A model generated the notes under the pieces. That model worked only from the letters and a program-made list of their open reading frames with translations. It was not told the DNA's origin and ran no database searches. Shown piece by piece: positions 34,683 through 43,082 of a stretch of 64,000 nt of DNA. Both the position numbers and the translations under genes were made by a program. Each line of letters begins with the position of its first letter. Position 1 is the stretch's first letter. This DNA is from Micromonospora sp. NBC_00389 (GTDB lineage Bacteria; Actinomycetota; Actinomycetes; Mycobacteriales; Micromonosporaceae): NCBI RefSeq assembly GCF_036059255.1, contig NZ_CP107947.1, positions 1,984,001-2,048,000 of the forward strand, given 5' to 3'.

Positions 34683-35274
34683 GACTCGTCCTTGGCGGTG
34701 GCCGCGGCCACGGCGCGGCTGGCCCGGTTCGCCGCGGCCCGGCGGCCGTGCAGCCGGGCGCACAGGCTGGTCAGGATCTCCGTCACGTCCCGCACCAGGT
34801 CGTCGTCCACCTCGGCCGGGTCGGCGACCAGCAGCCGGCGGCCCTGGGCGGCCAGCGCCGCCTCAACGTACTCGGCGCCGAACCGGGCGAACCGGTCCCG
34901 GTGCTCGACCACGATCGTCGTCACGGACGGGTCGCGCAGCAGCCCGAGGAACTTCTTACCTCGGCCGTTCAAGCCGGAGCCGACCTCAGTCACCACGCTG
35001 GAGACGACCATGTTCTGCCCAGTGACCCAGGCAGCCACCCGGGCGACCTGCCGGTCAAGGTCGGCTCGCTGATCGACCGACGACACCCGGGCGTAGACAA
35101 CCACCTGGCCCTGGTGTCGACACTGACAACGTCCACCATGATCGTTCCCGACGGAAGACGCCGAGCGGGCACCGGCATGGTTCCCTCGCGGAACCATCGG
35201 TACGCGGTCTGTGGGTGCACCCCGTTGCGGCGCGCCCACTCAGCAAGCTTCACGAGACCGACATTAACACTCAC
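34679..35274 (-). pseudogene. tnpA: IS607-type serine recombinase, frameshifted
   Basis: The N-terminal DNA-binding part, from GTG 35274 or GTG 35253, reads VKLAEWARRNGVHPQTAYRW with REGTMPVPARRLPSGTIMVDV, a MerR-like helix. Near 35100-35125 the frame shifts; the recombinase part then reads QVVVYARVSSVDQRADLDRQ (catalytic serine) and VVEHRDRFARFGAEYVEAAL up to the stop at 34679. The length of 596 bases is one short of a multiple of three, fitting a one-base loss. A programmed frameshift is possible but no classic slippery heptamer was seen. It overlaps tnpB by four bases. Confidence 0.85.
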
Positions 35275-35313
35275 ATATTCGCATGCCTGATCACAGAATC
35301 GGGAACTGCCAAC

Positions 35314-35344
35314 AACCCCCATGTCGGGGATACGGAGTCGATCA
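35314..35344. repeat. Right half of the palindrome split by the IS607 element
   Basis: This half (AACCCCCATGTCGGGGATAC, then GGAGTCGATCA) is the near reverse complement of 33206-33236. Joined without the element they would form an ordinary copy of the intergenic palindrome. Confidence 0.75.
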
Positions 35345-35357
35345 AGGGCCGCCGGGG

Positions 35358-37037
35358 TCAGTCGAAGGACGGCAGTGACGGGCCGAGGACGTCGTCGGCG
35401 TCCACGATGGTGTACGCGTAGCCCTGCTCGGCCAGGAACCGCTGCCGGTGCGCCGCGTACTCGGTGTCGATGGTGTCCCGGGAGACCACCGTGTAGAAGT
35501 GCGCCTGCCGGCCGTCGGCCTTCGGACGCAGCACCCGCCCCAACCGCTGCGCCTCCTCCTGCCGCGACCCGAACGTCCCCGACACCTGGATCGCCACCGC
35601 CGCCTCGGGCAGGTCGATGGAGAAGTTGCCGACCTTGGAGATGACCAGGGTGCGGATCTCCGCGGACCGGAACGCGTCGAAGAGCCGTTCCCGCTCCTTG
35701 TTCGTGGTCGAGCCCTGGATGATGGGCGCGTCCAGGTACTCCCCGAGCTGGTGCAGCTGGTCGATGTATGCGCCGATCACCAGCACCTGGTCGTCGGGGT
35801 GCCGGTCGACCAGCGCCTTCACCACGGGCAGTTTGGTGCGCGCGGTCGCCGCCATCCGGTAGCGCTCCTCGGCCTCCGCCGTCGCGTACGACATGCGCTC
35901 CGCGTCGGTCAGGGTCACCCGGACCTCGGTGCACTCCGCCGGGGCGATCCAGCCCTGCGACTCGATGTCCTTCCACGGCGCGTCGTACCGCTTCGGGCCG
36001 ATCAGGCTGAACACGTCGCCCTCGCGGCCGTCCTCGCGTACCAAGGTCGCCGTCAGGCCCAGCCGGCGGCGGGCCTGGAGGTCCGCGGTGAACCGGAAGA
36101 TCGGCGCGGGCAGCAGGTGCACCTCGTCGTAGACGACCAGGCCCCAGTCGCGGGCCCCGAACAGGTCCAGGTGGGTGAACGTGCCGCCGCGCCGCGAGGT
36201 GAGCACCTGGTACGTGGCGATGGTGACCGGGCGGATCTCCTTGCGCTCGCCGGAGTACTCCCCGATCTCCTCCTCGGTCAGCGAGGTGCGCGCGATCAGC
36301 TCCCGCTTCCACTGCCGGCCAGCGACCGTGTTGGTGACCAGGATCAGCGTGGTCGCCTTCGCCTCGGCCATCGCCGCCGCGCCGACCAGGGTCTTGCCGG
36401 CGCCACAGGGCAGCACGACGACGCCCGACCCGCCGGCCCAGAACGCCTCGACAGCTTCCCGCTGGTACGACCGCAGCGTCCACGGCTTGCGGCCGTCCTT
36501 GCCGGCCTCGGCCAGCTCGATCGGGTGCGCCTCGCCGTCGACGTAACCGGCCAGGTCCTCCGCCGGCCAACCCAGCTTGAGCAGTGCCTGCTTGAGCCGG
36601 CCGCGCTCGGACGGGTGCACTCGGATGGTGTCATCGTCGATCTTGTCGCCGAGCATGCCGGCGAGCTTCTTGCTCTTGGCGACCTCGATCAGCACCAGCC
36701 GGTCCAGCGCCCGCAGCACCAGCCCGTACGCCGGGTCGTTGGCGAGCTGGAGCCGGCCGTAGCGGTCCATCGTCTCGGCCACGTCCACCAGCAGCGCGTG
36801 CGGCACCGGGTAGCGCGAGTACTTGATCAGGGAGTCGACCACGCCCTCGGCGTCGTGACCCGCGGCTCGGGCGTTCCACAGCCCCAGCGGGGTCAGCCGG
36901 TAGGTGTGCACGTGTTCGGGAGAGCGCTCCAGCTCGGCGAAGGGCGCGATCGCCATCCGACAGGCCTGCGCGTCCGGGTGGTCGATCTCCAGCAGCAGGG
37001 TCTTGTCCGACTGCACGATCAGTGGTCCACCGCTCAC
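35358..37037 (-). CDS. XPB-type DNA helicase
   Basis: A 559-residue superfamily 2 helicase from GTG 37037 with GAGGAC upstream. Motif I is VVVLPCGAGKTLVGAAAM, motif II VYDEVHLLPAP, and LGLTATLVREDGREGDV carries motif III plus the RED motif specific for XPB. The C-terminal RecA domain has IQVSGTFGSRQEEAQRLGR. An N-terminal domain (about residues 5-150) precedes these. XPB opens DNA in eukaryotic nucleotide excision repair and transcription; bacterial relatives act in repair, mostly uncharacterised. It is divergent from the L,D-transpeptidase. Confidence 0.95.
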   Translation of the reverse strand: MSGGPLIVQSDKTLLLEIDHPDAQACRMAIAPFAELERSPEHVHTYRLTPLGLWNARAAGHDAEGVVDSLIKYSRYPVPHALLVDVAETMDRYGRLQLANDPAYGLVLRALDRLVLIEVAKSKKLAGMLGDKIDDDTIRVHPSERGRLKQALLKLGWPAEDLAGYVDGEAHPIELAEAGKDGRKPWTLRSYQREAVEAFWAGGSGVVVLPCGAGKTLVGAAAMAEAKATTLILVTNTVAGRQWKRELIARTSLTEEEIGEYSGERKEIRPVTIATYQVLTSRRGGTFTHLDLFGARDWGLVVYDEVHLLPAPIFRFTADLQARRRLGLTATLVREDGREGDVFSLIGPKRYDAPWKDIESQGWIAPAECTEVRVTLTDAERMSYATAEAEERYRMAATARTKLPVVKALVDRHPDDQVLVIGAYIDQLHQLGEYLDAPIIQGSTTNKERERLFDAFRSAEIRTLVISKVGNFSIDLPEAAVAIQVSGTFGSRQEEAQRLGRVLRPKADGRQAHFYTVVSRDTIDTEYAAHRQRFLAEQGYAYTIVDADDVLGPSLPSFD

Positions 37038-37211
37038 GCCAGCGTCCTCTCCTCGGTTGGCCGTCCGGCCGGGACGGGGCTGAATACCCGCCGCTGACCG
37101 ACCATCCAGTGTTGCACGGTGCGGGGTGTCGCAAGAAAGATGCTCACCAGACGCAACCGTCACGGCAGTGACGAACGTCTAGGAAAGGGACGACTGTCCA
37201 GGGGAGGTCCC

Positions 37212-38099
37212 ATGAAGCGTGTCCGGATCATTTCCCGGCTGGTCGCCCTGATGGTGGTCACGTTGGTCGGCGCCGGTGCGTGCGCGTTCGATCCGCAGGC
37301 GGGCGGGGGTGGCGGCGGGGGAGCCGCCCCGGCAGGCGCGGCGGAACAGGCAACGGGGGCGAGCGGCACGTCCGGGCCGGACCAGCGCGGCCGGCCCACG
37401 CCGGCCGCGCCGACGCCGAAGCCGACCCGGAGCGCCACGCCGAAGCCCACGCCCAAGCCGACCCGCAGCACGCCGGCACCGGCCACCAGCACCGCCGCGC
37501 CGGCCGCCGGCTGCCCGCAGGGCGAGCACCAGCGGGCGGTGGAGACGTACCTGGCCCGGCTGGGTGGGTTCGGGTCGGTGACCGTCGACGGCCGGCAGTC
37601 CGCCGCCGACTGCGCCGCGATCAAGAAGTTCCAGCGGCGGTACGGCATCCGCCCCGTCGAGGGTCGCGCCGGGCCCACCACACACGACGTGGCCCAGCGG
37701 CTCGCCACCACCGAGACGGCGCGCTGCAAGGCCGGCACCGGCACCACGTTCTGCGTGGATCTCACCCGGCAGACCGTCTGGGCTCTCCGGGGCGGCAAGG
37801 TGATCATGGCGCCGACGGTGACCCGGACCGGAATGTCCGGCTACCGCACCCCGGCCGGCACGTACACCGTCAACTACCGCAACCCGAAGGAGTGGTCCGA
37901 CCCGTACGAGGTGTGGCTGCCGTACTGGCAGCACTTCATCCAGGGGATGGGCTTCCACGAGACCACCACGTACCTGCACGAGAAGTCGATCGGCTCACAC
38001 GGCTGCGTCAACCTGCTGCACGTCGACGCCGTCCGGATGTGGGAGTTGGGGAAGGTGGGCACCCGCGTGGTGCTGATCGGCCGCCGTCCCCGCACCTGA
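37212..38099 (+). CDS. L,D-transpeptidase with peptidoglycan-binding domain, lipoprotein
   Basis: The product is 295 residues from ATG 37212 with GGGGAGG upstream. The signal peptide ends in a lipobox-like AGAC around residue 27, so a lipid anchor is likely. A Pro/Thr/Lys linker (PTPKPTRSATPKPTPKPTRS) leads to a peptidoglycan-binding domain (about 105-170) and a YkuD-type L,D-transpeptidase domain (about 180-290) with the catalytic HEKSIGSHGCVNLLHVDAV. It makes 3-3 cross-links in peptidoglycan, outside the membrane. It forms a single transcription unit, perhaps with the small membrane gene after it. Confidence 0.92.
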   Translation: MKRVRIISRLVALMVVTLVGAGACAFDPQAGGGGGGGAAPAGAAEQATGASGTSGPDQRGRPTPAAPTPKPTRSATPKPTPKPTRSTPAPATSTAAPAAGCPQGEHQRAVETYLARLGGFGSVTVDGRQSAADCAAIKKFQRRYGIRPVEGRAGPTTHDVAQRLATTETARCKAGTGTTFCVDLTRQTVWALRGGKVIMAPTVTRTGMSGYRTPAGTYTVNYRNPKEWSDPYEVWLPYWQHFIQGMGFHETTTYLHEKSIGSHGCVNLLHVDAVRMWELGKVGTRVVLIGRRPRT

Positions 38100-38195
38100 G
38101 CCACGCGGCGAATCGCGGGGGATAACCCCCTGTCCCACCGGTCCCTTGAGTGACACCCTGGGAGTACAGGGCCGGACCGGGCGGGGAGGCTGGGC

Positions 38196-38432
38196 ATGAC
38201 GGTCGACCGTGACGTGATCGAAGCGCACGAGCAGGCACCACCCGACGAGGTGTCCCGCGCGACCGTGGTCGCGTACGCCGTCGCGGCGGCGCTCCTCGTC
38301 GGGTGGTTCCTCTTCGGCTGGCTGGTGCTGCGGCAGGGCTTCGTCGACTCGGTCGGGGAGTCCGCCGGCGCCGGCTTCGCGCTGCTGCTGATCGTCTCGG
38401 TCGTCGGCACCGTACGCCGCAGCCGACGCTGA
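38196..38432 (+). CDS. Small two-helix membrane protein
   Basis: The product is 78 residues from ATG 38196 with GGGGAGG about eight bases upstream. Two hydrophobic segments follow (ATVVAYAVAAALLVGWFLFG and GAGFALLLIVSVVGT), the latter ending in a basic RRSRR. There is no recognised domain. It converges on the large helicase-associated gene with 37 bases between. Codon usage and GC position look like the rest of the window. Confidence 0.7.
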   Translation: MTVDRDVIEAHEQAPPDEVSRATVVAYAVAAALLVGWFLFGWLVLRQGFVDSVGESAGAGFALLLIVSVVGTVRRSRR

Positions 38433-38469
38433 CCGGCGCGCCCCGGCGGCCGGCCGGCGGTGATACTGG

Positions 38470-40956
38470 TCAGTCCGCCAGCACCGCCGCGGTGACCCGG
38501 TGCAGCGCGAAGGTGTGCAGCATCTCCGTCCGCTCGTCCTCGGCGCGCAGGTAGCCGGCGCCGATCGAGACCGGCTTGACCAGCCGGGACGCGGTCGCCC
38601 CGTGCGCGTCCACGTACCCCACCCAGACCAGCGCCCGGTCCCGGACCGCCTGCTGGAGCACGGCCAGCGCCTCGCTGTGCGTGTGCACCGGCACCGGGCC
38701 GCCGCCGAGCCCCGCGGCCCCGCCGCGCACCACCGCCGGCGCCCGTCGGGCCGCCCGCGCCGCCGCCTCACCCCGCCGGATCTGCTCCACCACGCCGAGC
38801 AGCCGCGGCATGGGCAGCTTCTGGGTGGCCACCGGATCCAACGTCCAACTGGTCGACAGCACTCGGGCGGGGGCCCGCCGGATCCTTGGCCGGGACAGCA
38901 CGGTGCTGCCGCTGGCGTCCTCCGGCACCGGGGCGTACCCGGCGTCGCGCAGCGCGCCCAGCAGCCGACCGACCTGGTAGGGGGTGCTCAGCACCGTCGG
39001 GGCGAGCCGGCGCAGATTCAGCGACTCCAACCGCCGGTCGGCCAGCACCTCGGTGAGCAGCGCCTCGTCGTCGCTGCGCAGGTACGCCCCGGCCGAGCCG
39101 ACCCGCAGGCCGCCGTGCTTGCGGGCCACGTCGTCCACCAGGTAGCTGAGCCCCTGCGGCACCGGGGTACGGGACCGCCGCCGAAACACCTCGTGCAGGT
39201 CGTCGGCCGAGTAGCCGGCGTCCAGCGCCCGCCGCACGCTCGCCGTGGTGACCCGGTGCACGCTCGCCCCGCCGGCCGACTCGAGCTCGGTCATCGCCTC
39301 CAACTCGGCGGCGAGCGCCGGCTCGGGCGGCCCGGGCACCACCACGGTCAGGTCGGCCTGCACCAGGAAGTGGTCGACCGGGGCGGGCAGCAGCGCGTCC
39401 AGCGCTCGGGCGGCACCCGACGGGTCGCCGCTCTCGACGTCGGCGTGCAGCCCCAGCGGGTCGCCGCCGCCCCGCTCGTCGGCGGAGGTCAGGTCGACCA
39501 GCAGCAGTCGGCCGTACGAGGTGAGCGCCCCCAGGCCGGTGACGCCGAGCTGCGCCGCTTCGGTCAGCACCTCCCGGTGGGCGGCCTCCCGGCCCCGGCT
39601 GCGCCGTGGCGCCCGCCAGTCCAGCAGGTCCTGCACCTCTTCCGGGGTGGGTGCGGTCGCGGGCTCCAGGTCGGCGAGCACGCCGAGCACCCCCCGCCGG
39701 GTGGGCGGCGCGCCGGCCCGCTCGACCTCGGCGGAGAGCGCGGTGATCGGCCGGTCCCGGTCGTCGCGCCGGCCGACCAGCCCCACCTGTCGAGTCATGG
39801 TCAGCCACGCGCGGGCCAGCTGCTCCCAGCGCTGGGCCAGCGAGGCGGCCCGCCACACCTCGTACCCGCCGGTCGGCAGTACCTGCTGATCCGCCCCGTA
39901 CCGGGTGGTGGTCACGCCGGGTAGCTCCATCTCGCCGGCGAGCCCTGCCGCGTACGCCACCTCCAGCAGCAGCGCGGTGGTCGGCTCGTCCAACCCGGCG
40001 GTACGGGCCAGCCGGCGCAGGTCCCGGACGCCGATGCCGCCCGAGCGCAGCACCGGCGCGGGCTCGGCAGCGAGCTGCTCCAACAGCCCCTCGGTGTGCC
40101 GGACCACCTCCATGGTCTGCCCGGCTCCGGCCGAGTCGACCGCCTTCGCCTCGCGTGGCGCGGCGGCCACCGGCGGCGGGCTGGTGCGCAGCGGCCCGAG
40201 CGGGCCGCTGTCGCGGCGCAGCAGCAGGCCGACCTCGCGGGGTAGCTCCACCGTGCCGCTGGTCGTCGACGAGCCGTTCGAGATGGGAACGAGCAGCCGG
40301 TTGTCGACCAGCCAGCGCACCGGGGAGCCGGTCGGGGCGCCGCCGTTGGTCGGGTCGGAGAGCACCGTGTCCTCCGCCCCGAGCGGCGGCGCCTGCAACG
40401 CGCCCGGGGGCACGCTGCCCACCGGTGGTCCGGCCGCCAGCCGGTCCAGGATCGCCCGGGCAGAGGGGGGCGCGGCGAGCAGCGTCCGACGTAGCTTCGC
40501 CGGGTCCGCGCAGAGCGCGGCCGTGCGCGGGTCCAGCTCCGCGGCGGGGCGGCCGAGCCCGGCGGGGTACGGGGCGACCTCGTCGACGGCGGGGACCACC
40601 TCAAGCGCGTGCTCCGGGCCGTACAGCAGGAAGAGCGCGCGCAGCCGGCCGACGGCGGCCCGGACGGCCGTCGGCGCCGGTGGTTGCGGTCCGCTGGTCG
40701 CCATGGCGAGCACCGCGTCGGTGGCGGTGGTGCCCTCGTCCGGGTCCCGGGTGAGTCGGGCGGCGTCGAGGATCTGGAGGGTGAACTGGTCCAGCCCGTC
40801 CAGCGCACGGGCCACCGAGACCCGGGACTGAGCGCGGATGGCCAGGGCGGAGATGTCGGCCGGTACGGGCACGACGAGGTCGGGCCGCAGCTGGAGGAGC
40901 GCGGCCAGCGACTCGTCGGGCAGCGACCGCAGGTGGTCGGCGAGTGAGGTGGTCAT
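38470..40956 (-). CDS. Helicase-associated protein with XPB N-terminal-like domain
   Basis: The product is 828 residues from ATG 40956. The first 520 residues are an Ala/Leu-rich helical region with winged-helix-like elements (RDLRRLARTAGLDEPTTALL). About residue 528-680 is a domain of the XPB/Ssl2 N-terminal type: LVQADLTVVVPGPPEPALAA and RRSRTPVPQGLSYLVDDVAR. The C-terminus (RDRALVWVGYVDAHGATASR and RAEDERTEMLHTFALHRVTA) looks like a WYL-type domain, a guess. No ATPase motifs are visible. It is known in actinobacteria as the companion of the XPB-like helicase encoded two genes away. A shared function in DNA handling is likely. Confidence 0.8.
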   Translation of the reverse strand: MTTSLADHLRSLPDESLAALLQLRPDLVVPVPADISALAIRAQSRVSVARALDGLDQFTLQILDAARLTRDPDEGTTATDAVLAMATSGPQPPAPTAVRAAVGRLRALFLLYGPEHALEVVPAVDEVAPYPAGLGRPAAELDPRTAALCADPAKLRRTLLAAPPSARAILDRLAAGPPVGSVPPGALQAPPLGAEDTVLSDPTNGGAPTGSPVRWLVDNRLLVPISNGSSTTSGTVELPREVGLLLRRDSGPLGPLRTSPPPVAAAPREAKAVDSAGAGQTMEVVRHTEGLLEQLAAEPAPVLRSGGIGVRDLRRLARTAGLDEPTTALLLEVAYAAGLAGEMELPGVTTTRYGADQQVLPTGGYEVWRAASLAQRWEQLARAWLTMTRQVGLVGRRDDRDRPITALSAEVERAGAPPTRRGVLGVLADLEPATAPTPEEVQDLLDWRAPRRSRGREAAHREVLTEAAQLGVTGLGALTSYGRLLLVDLTSADERGGGDPLGLHADVESGDPSGAARALDALLPAPVDHFLVQADLTVVVPGPPEPALAAELEAMTELESAGGASVHRVTTASVRRALDAGYSADDLHEVFRRRSRTPVPQGLSYLVDDVARKHGGLRVGSAGAYLRSDDEALLTEVLADRRLESLNLRRLAPTVLSTPYQVGRLLGALRDAGYAPVPEDASGSTVLSRPRIRRAPARVLSTSWTLDPVATQKLPMPRLLGVVEQIRRGEAAARAARRAPAVVRGGAAGLGGGPVPVHTHSEALAVLQQAVRDRALVWVGYVDAHGATASRLVKPVSIGAGYLRAEDERTEMLHTFALHRVTAAVLAD

Positions 40957-41040
40957 CGTCTTCCCACGCTAGCCCGGCAACGACCCGTCGCGCCCGTCGG
41001 ACGTCCGCCCGGCCGGGAGTCGCCGGGTACGTTTCTCGAC

Positions 41041-41664
41041 ATGCCCGCACTGACCGTCGGATTCGATCTCGACATGACCCTGGTTGACTCCCGCCCCGGC
41101 ATCGCCGCGGCCTTCCGGGCGCTGACCGCCAGGACCGGCGTGCCGGTGGATGCTGACCTGGCGGTGTCCCGGCTCGGCCCACCGCTTCGCACCGAGATCG
41201 GGCACTGGTTTCCGCCGGAGCAGGTCGAGTCGGCCGTGCACATGTTCCGCGAGCTGTACCCGGCGTACGCGATCACCCCGACGGTGCCGCTGCCCGGAGC
41301 ACGGGCGGCGATCGACGCGATCCGCGCCCGGGGCGGCCGGGTGCTGGTCGTCACTTCCAAGCTCGGCCGGCTGGCTCGGCTACACCTGGACCACCTCGGC
41401 CTGGTCGTCGACGAACTGGCCGGCGACCTGTTCGCCGAGGAGAAGGCCACCGCCCTGCGGGAGCACGACGCGACCCACTACGTCGGGGACCACGTGGCGG
41501 ACATGGTGGCGGCGGGGGTGGCCGGGGTGCCCGGAATTGGCGTCGCGACCGGGCCGTGCTCTCCGGACGAGCTGCTCGCGGCCGGGGCGGAAGTGGTGCT
41601 GGATGATCTCACCAGATTCCCAGCGGCGCTCGACGGCATGATCCAGCTAGCCTTGGAGCAGTAG
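41041..41664 (+). CDS. HAD-superfamily phosphatase
   Basis: A 207-residue protein from ATG 41041. Motif I is VGFDLDMTLVDSRPG (DxDMTLVDS), motif II VLVVTSKLG, and the final acidic motif HYVGDHVADMVAA. The cap between the first two places it with phosphoglycolate-phosphatase-like enzymes. It should dephosphorylate a small metabolite; the substrate is unknown. It is followed by the cold-shock gene after 28 bases, so these may be an operon. Confidence 0.9.
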   Translation: MPALTVGFDLDMTLVDSRPGIAAAFRALTARTGVPVDADLAVSRLGPPLRTEIGHWFPPEQVESAVHMFRELYPAYAITPTVPLPGARAAIDAIRARGGRVLVVTSKLGRLARLHLDHLGLVVDELAGDLFAEEKATALREHDATHYVGDHVADMVAAGVAGVPGIGVATGPCSPDELLAAGAEVVLDDLTRFPAALDGMIQLALEQ

Positions 41665-41692
41665 ACGGCTCAAGTGAAGCAGGGGATCTCAG

Positions 41693-42079
41693 GTGCCTAC
41701 GGGTCGAGTGAAGTGGTACGACACGGCCAAGGGATACGGCTTCGTCACCAGTGACGAGGGCGGCGACGTTTTCCTGCCCAAGGGCGCGCTGCCTGCGGGT
41801 GTCACCGACCTCAAGGGCGGTCAGCGGGTCGACTTCAGCGTGGTGGACAGCCGGCGGGGTGCGCAGGCCATGGGCGTCAAGCTGCTGGACGCGCCGCCGT
41901 CGATGGCGGAGCTGCGCCGCCGGCCGGCCGAGGAGCTGCACGGCCTCGTCGAGGACATGATCAAGGTGCTGGAGGCGAAGGTCCAGCCGGACCTGCGCCG
42001 AGGCCGGTACCCGGACAGGAAGGCCGCGCAGAAAATCGCTCAGCTGGTCCACGCGGTCGCGCGCGAGCTGGAGGTCTGA
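41693..42079 (+). CDS. Cold-shock-domain protein with helical extension
   Basis: The product is 128 residues from GTG 41693 with GGGG upstream. The cold-shock domain fills residues 1-66, with the RNA-binding motifs RVKWYDTAKGYGFVTS (RNP1-like) and DVFLP. Normal Csp proteins are about 67 residues; here an extra 60-residue helical tail (RPAEELHGLVEDMIKVLEAK) is added. CSD proteins bind single-stranded RNA or DNA. The 3' end overlaps that of mqnD, read in the opposite direction, by 40 bases. Confidence 0.92.
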   Translation: MPTGRVKWYDTAKGYGFVTSDEGGDVFLPKGALPAGVTDLKGGQRVDFSVVDSRRGAQAMGVKLLDAPPSMAELRRRPAEELHGLVEDMIKVLEAKVQPDLRRGRYPDRKAAQKIAQLVHAVARELEV

Positions 42080-42888
42080 GGCACCAGCCCGGCGTCGGCG
42101 GCCCGGTCGAGCAGCGCCGCGACCGCTGCGAAACCGGCCTCGCCGAGGTCGGCGGTGAACTCGTTGACGTAGAGGCCGATGTGTCGGTCCACGACGTCGA
42201 GCTCCATCTCCTGGGCGTGCGCGAGCACGTACTCCCGACTGGCCGCCGGGTCGGCCCAGGCCTGCCGGACCGATTCGCGGACCCAGCCGGCGGCGGCCTG
42301 CGGGTCCACCGCGCCGCGTCGGGCCAGGATCGCGCCGAGGGGAATGGGCAGGCCGGTGTCGGCCTCCCACCACTCGCCGAGGTCGACCAGCGCGGTCAGG
42401 CCGTGCCGGTGGTAGGTGAACCGGGCCTCGTGGATCACCAGCCCGGCGTCGTAGCGGCCGGCCGCGACGCCCGGCATGATCTCGTGGAACGGGACCACTT
42501 CGATCCGGGCCGGCGGCCGCCCGGCCGACCAGAGCCGGAACAGCAGGTACGCGGTGGTCCGGTCGCCTGGCACCGCCACCGTGGCACCGGTCAGGTCGGT
42601 GCGGTCCGGCCCGCCGGCGCGGTCGCCCCGGGTGAGCACCAGTGGCCCGCACCCGCGACCGAGCGCGCCACCGCAGGGCAGCAGGTGGTAGTCGTCGAGC
42701 AGCCAGGGCAGCGCCGCGAAGCTCACCTTCACGAGGTCGAACGCGCCCTGCTCGGCCGCCGTGTTGGTGACGTCCACGTCGGCGTACGTCACCTCGACCG
42801 GCGGTGCGCCGGGCACGCGACCGTGCACCAGGGCGTGGAAGACGAACGTGTCGTTGGGGCAGGGCGAGATCGCCAGGGAGAGCGCCAC
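42040..42888 (-). CDS. mqnD: 1,4-dihydroxy-6-naphthoate synthase
   Basis: A 282-residue MqnD from GTG 42888. Family signatures are LAISPCPNDTFVFHALVHGR, then VDVTNTAAEQGAFDLVKVSF, GLVIHEARFTYHRHGL and GLPIPLGAILARR, all matching MqnD. It cleaves cyclic dehypoxanthinylfutalosine to 1,4-dihydroxy-6-naphthoate in the futalosine route to menaquinone, a cytoplasmic pathway. The pathway partner mqnB lies at 44505-45155 on the same strand; the intervening block is unusual. Convergent overlap with the cold-shock gene of 40 bases at its 3' end. Confidence 0.95.
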   Translation of the reverse strand: MALSLAISPCPNDTFVFHALVHGRVPGAPPVEVTYADVDVTNTAAEQGAFDLVKVSFAALPWLLDDYHLLPCGGALGRGCGPLVLTRGDRAGGPDRTDLTGATVAVPGDRTTAYLLFRLWSAGRPPARIEVVPFHEIMPGVAAGRYDAGLVIHEARFTYHRHGLTALVDLGEWWEADTGLPIPLGAILARRGAVDPQAAAGWVRESVRQAWADPAASREYVLAHAQEMELDVVDRHIGLYVNEFTADLGEAGFAAVAALLDRAADAGLVPQTSSSRATAWTS

Positions 42889-42954
42889 GCCCCCACGTTA
42901 GCCCCGCCCCCGCGCAGCCACCCGCGCCCACCCCGCCGACTGTGATCCGACCCG

Positions 42955-43010
42955 GTTGCTCGCCTGGTCGCCGGCCTGGTTGCTCGCCTGGTCGCCGGCC
43001 TGGTTGCTCG
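42955..43010. repeat. 24-bp tandem repeat, 2.3 copies
   Basis: Two exact copies of a 24-base unit that begins GTTGCTCGCCTGG and ends GCCGGCCTG (42955-42978, 42979-43002), then eight bases of a third. It sits just upstream of the mqnD start. Confidence 0.85.
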
Positions 43011-43082
43011 TCCCGCGCTATCGGTCATTCCAGCCCGACGTGCTCCGCGGCGGCCACCAGGGGCAGACGTGTCACCTCGCTG

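Larger units (their letters stand above)
33237..35313 (-). mobile_element. IS607-type insertion element (tnpA plus tnpB), decayed
   Basis: The element carries a serine recombinase (tnpA) and a TnpB nuclease on the minus strand in the order tnpA-tnpB with GTGA overlap, the typical IS607 layout. Both genes contain one frameshift. It lies precisely between the two halves of a dispersed palindrome. The exact ends cannot be fixed from sequence alone; the coordinates are the limits set by the palindrome halves. Confidence 0.85.

Noticed and set aside
34990..36570. Long minus-strand frame joining part of tnpA with the XPB region
   Set aside because: The upstream part is a shadow of the XPB gene in another frame; only the tnpA DNA-binding part after 35274 is meaningful.
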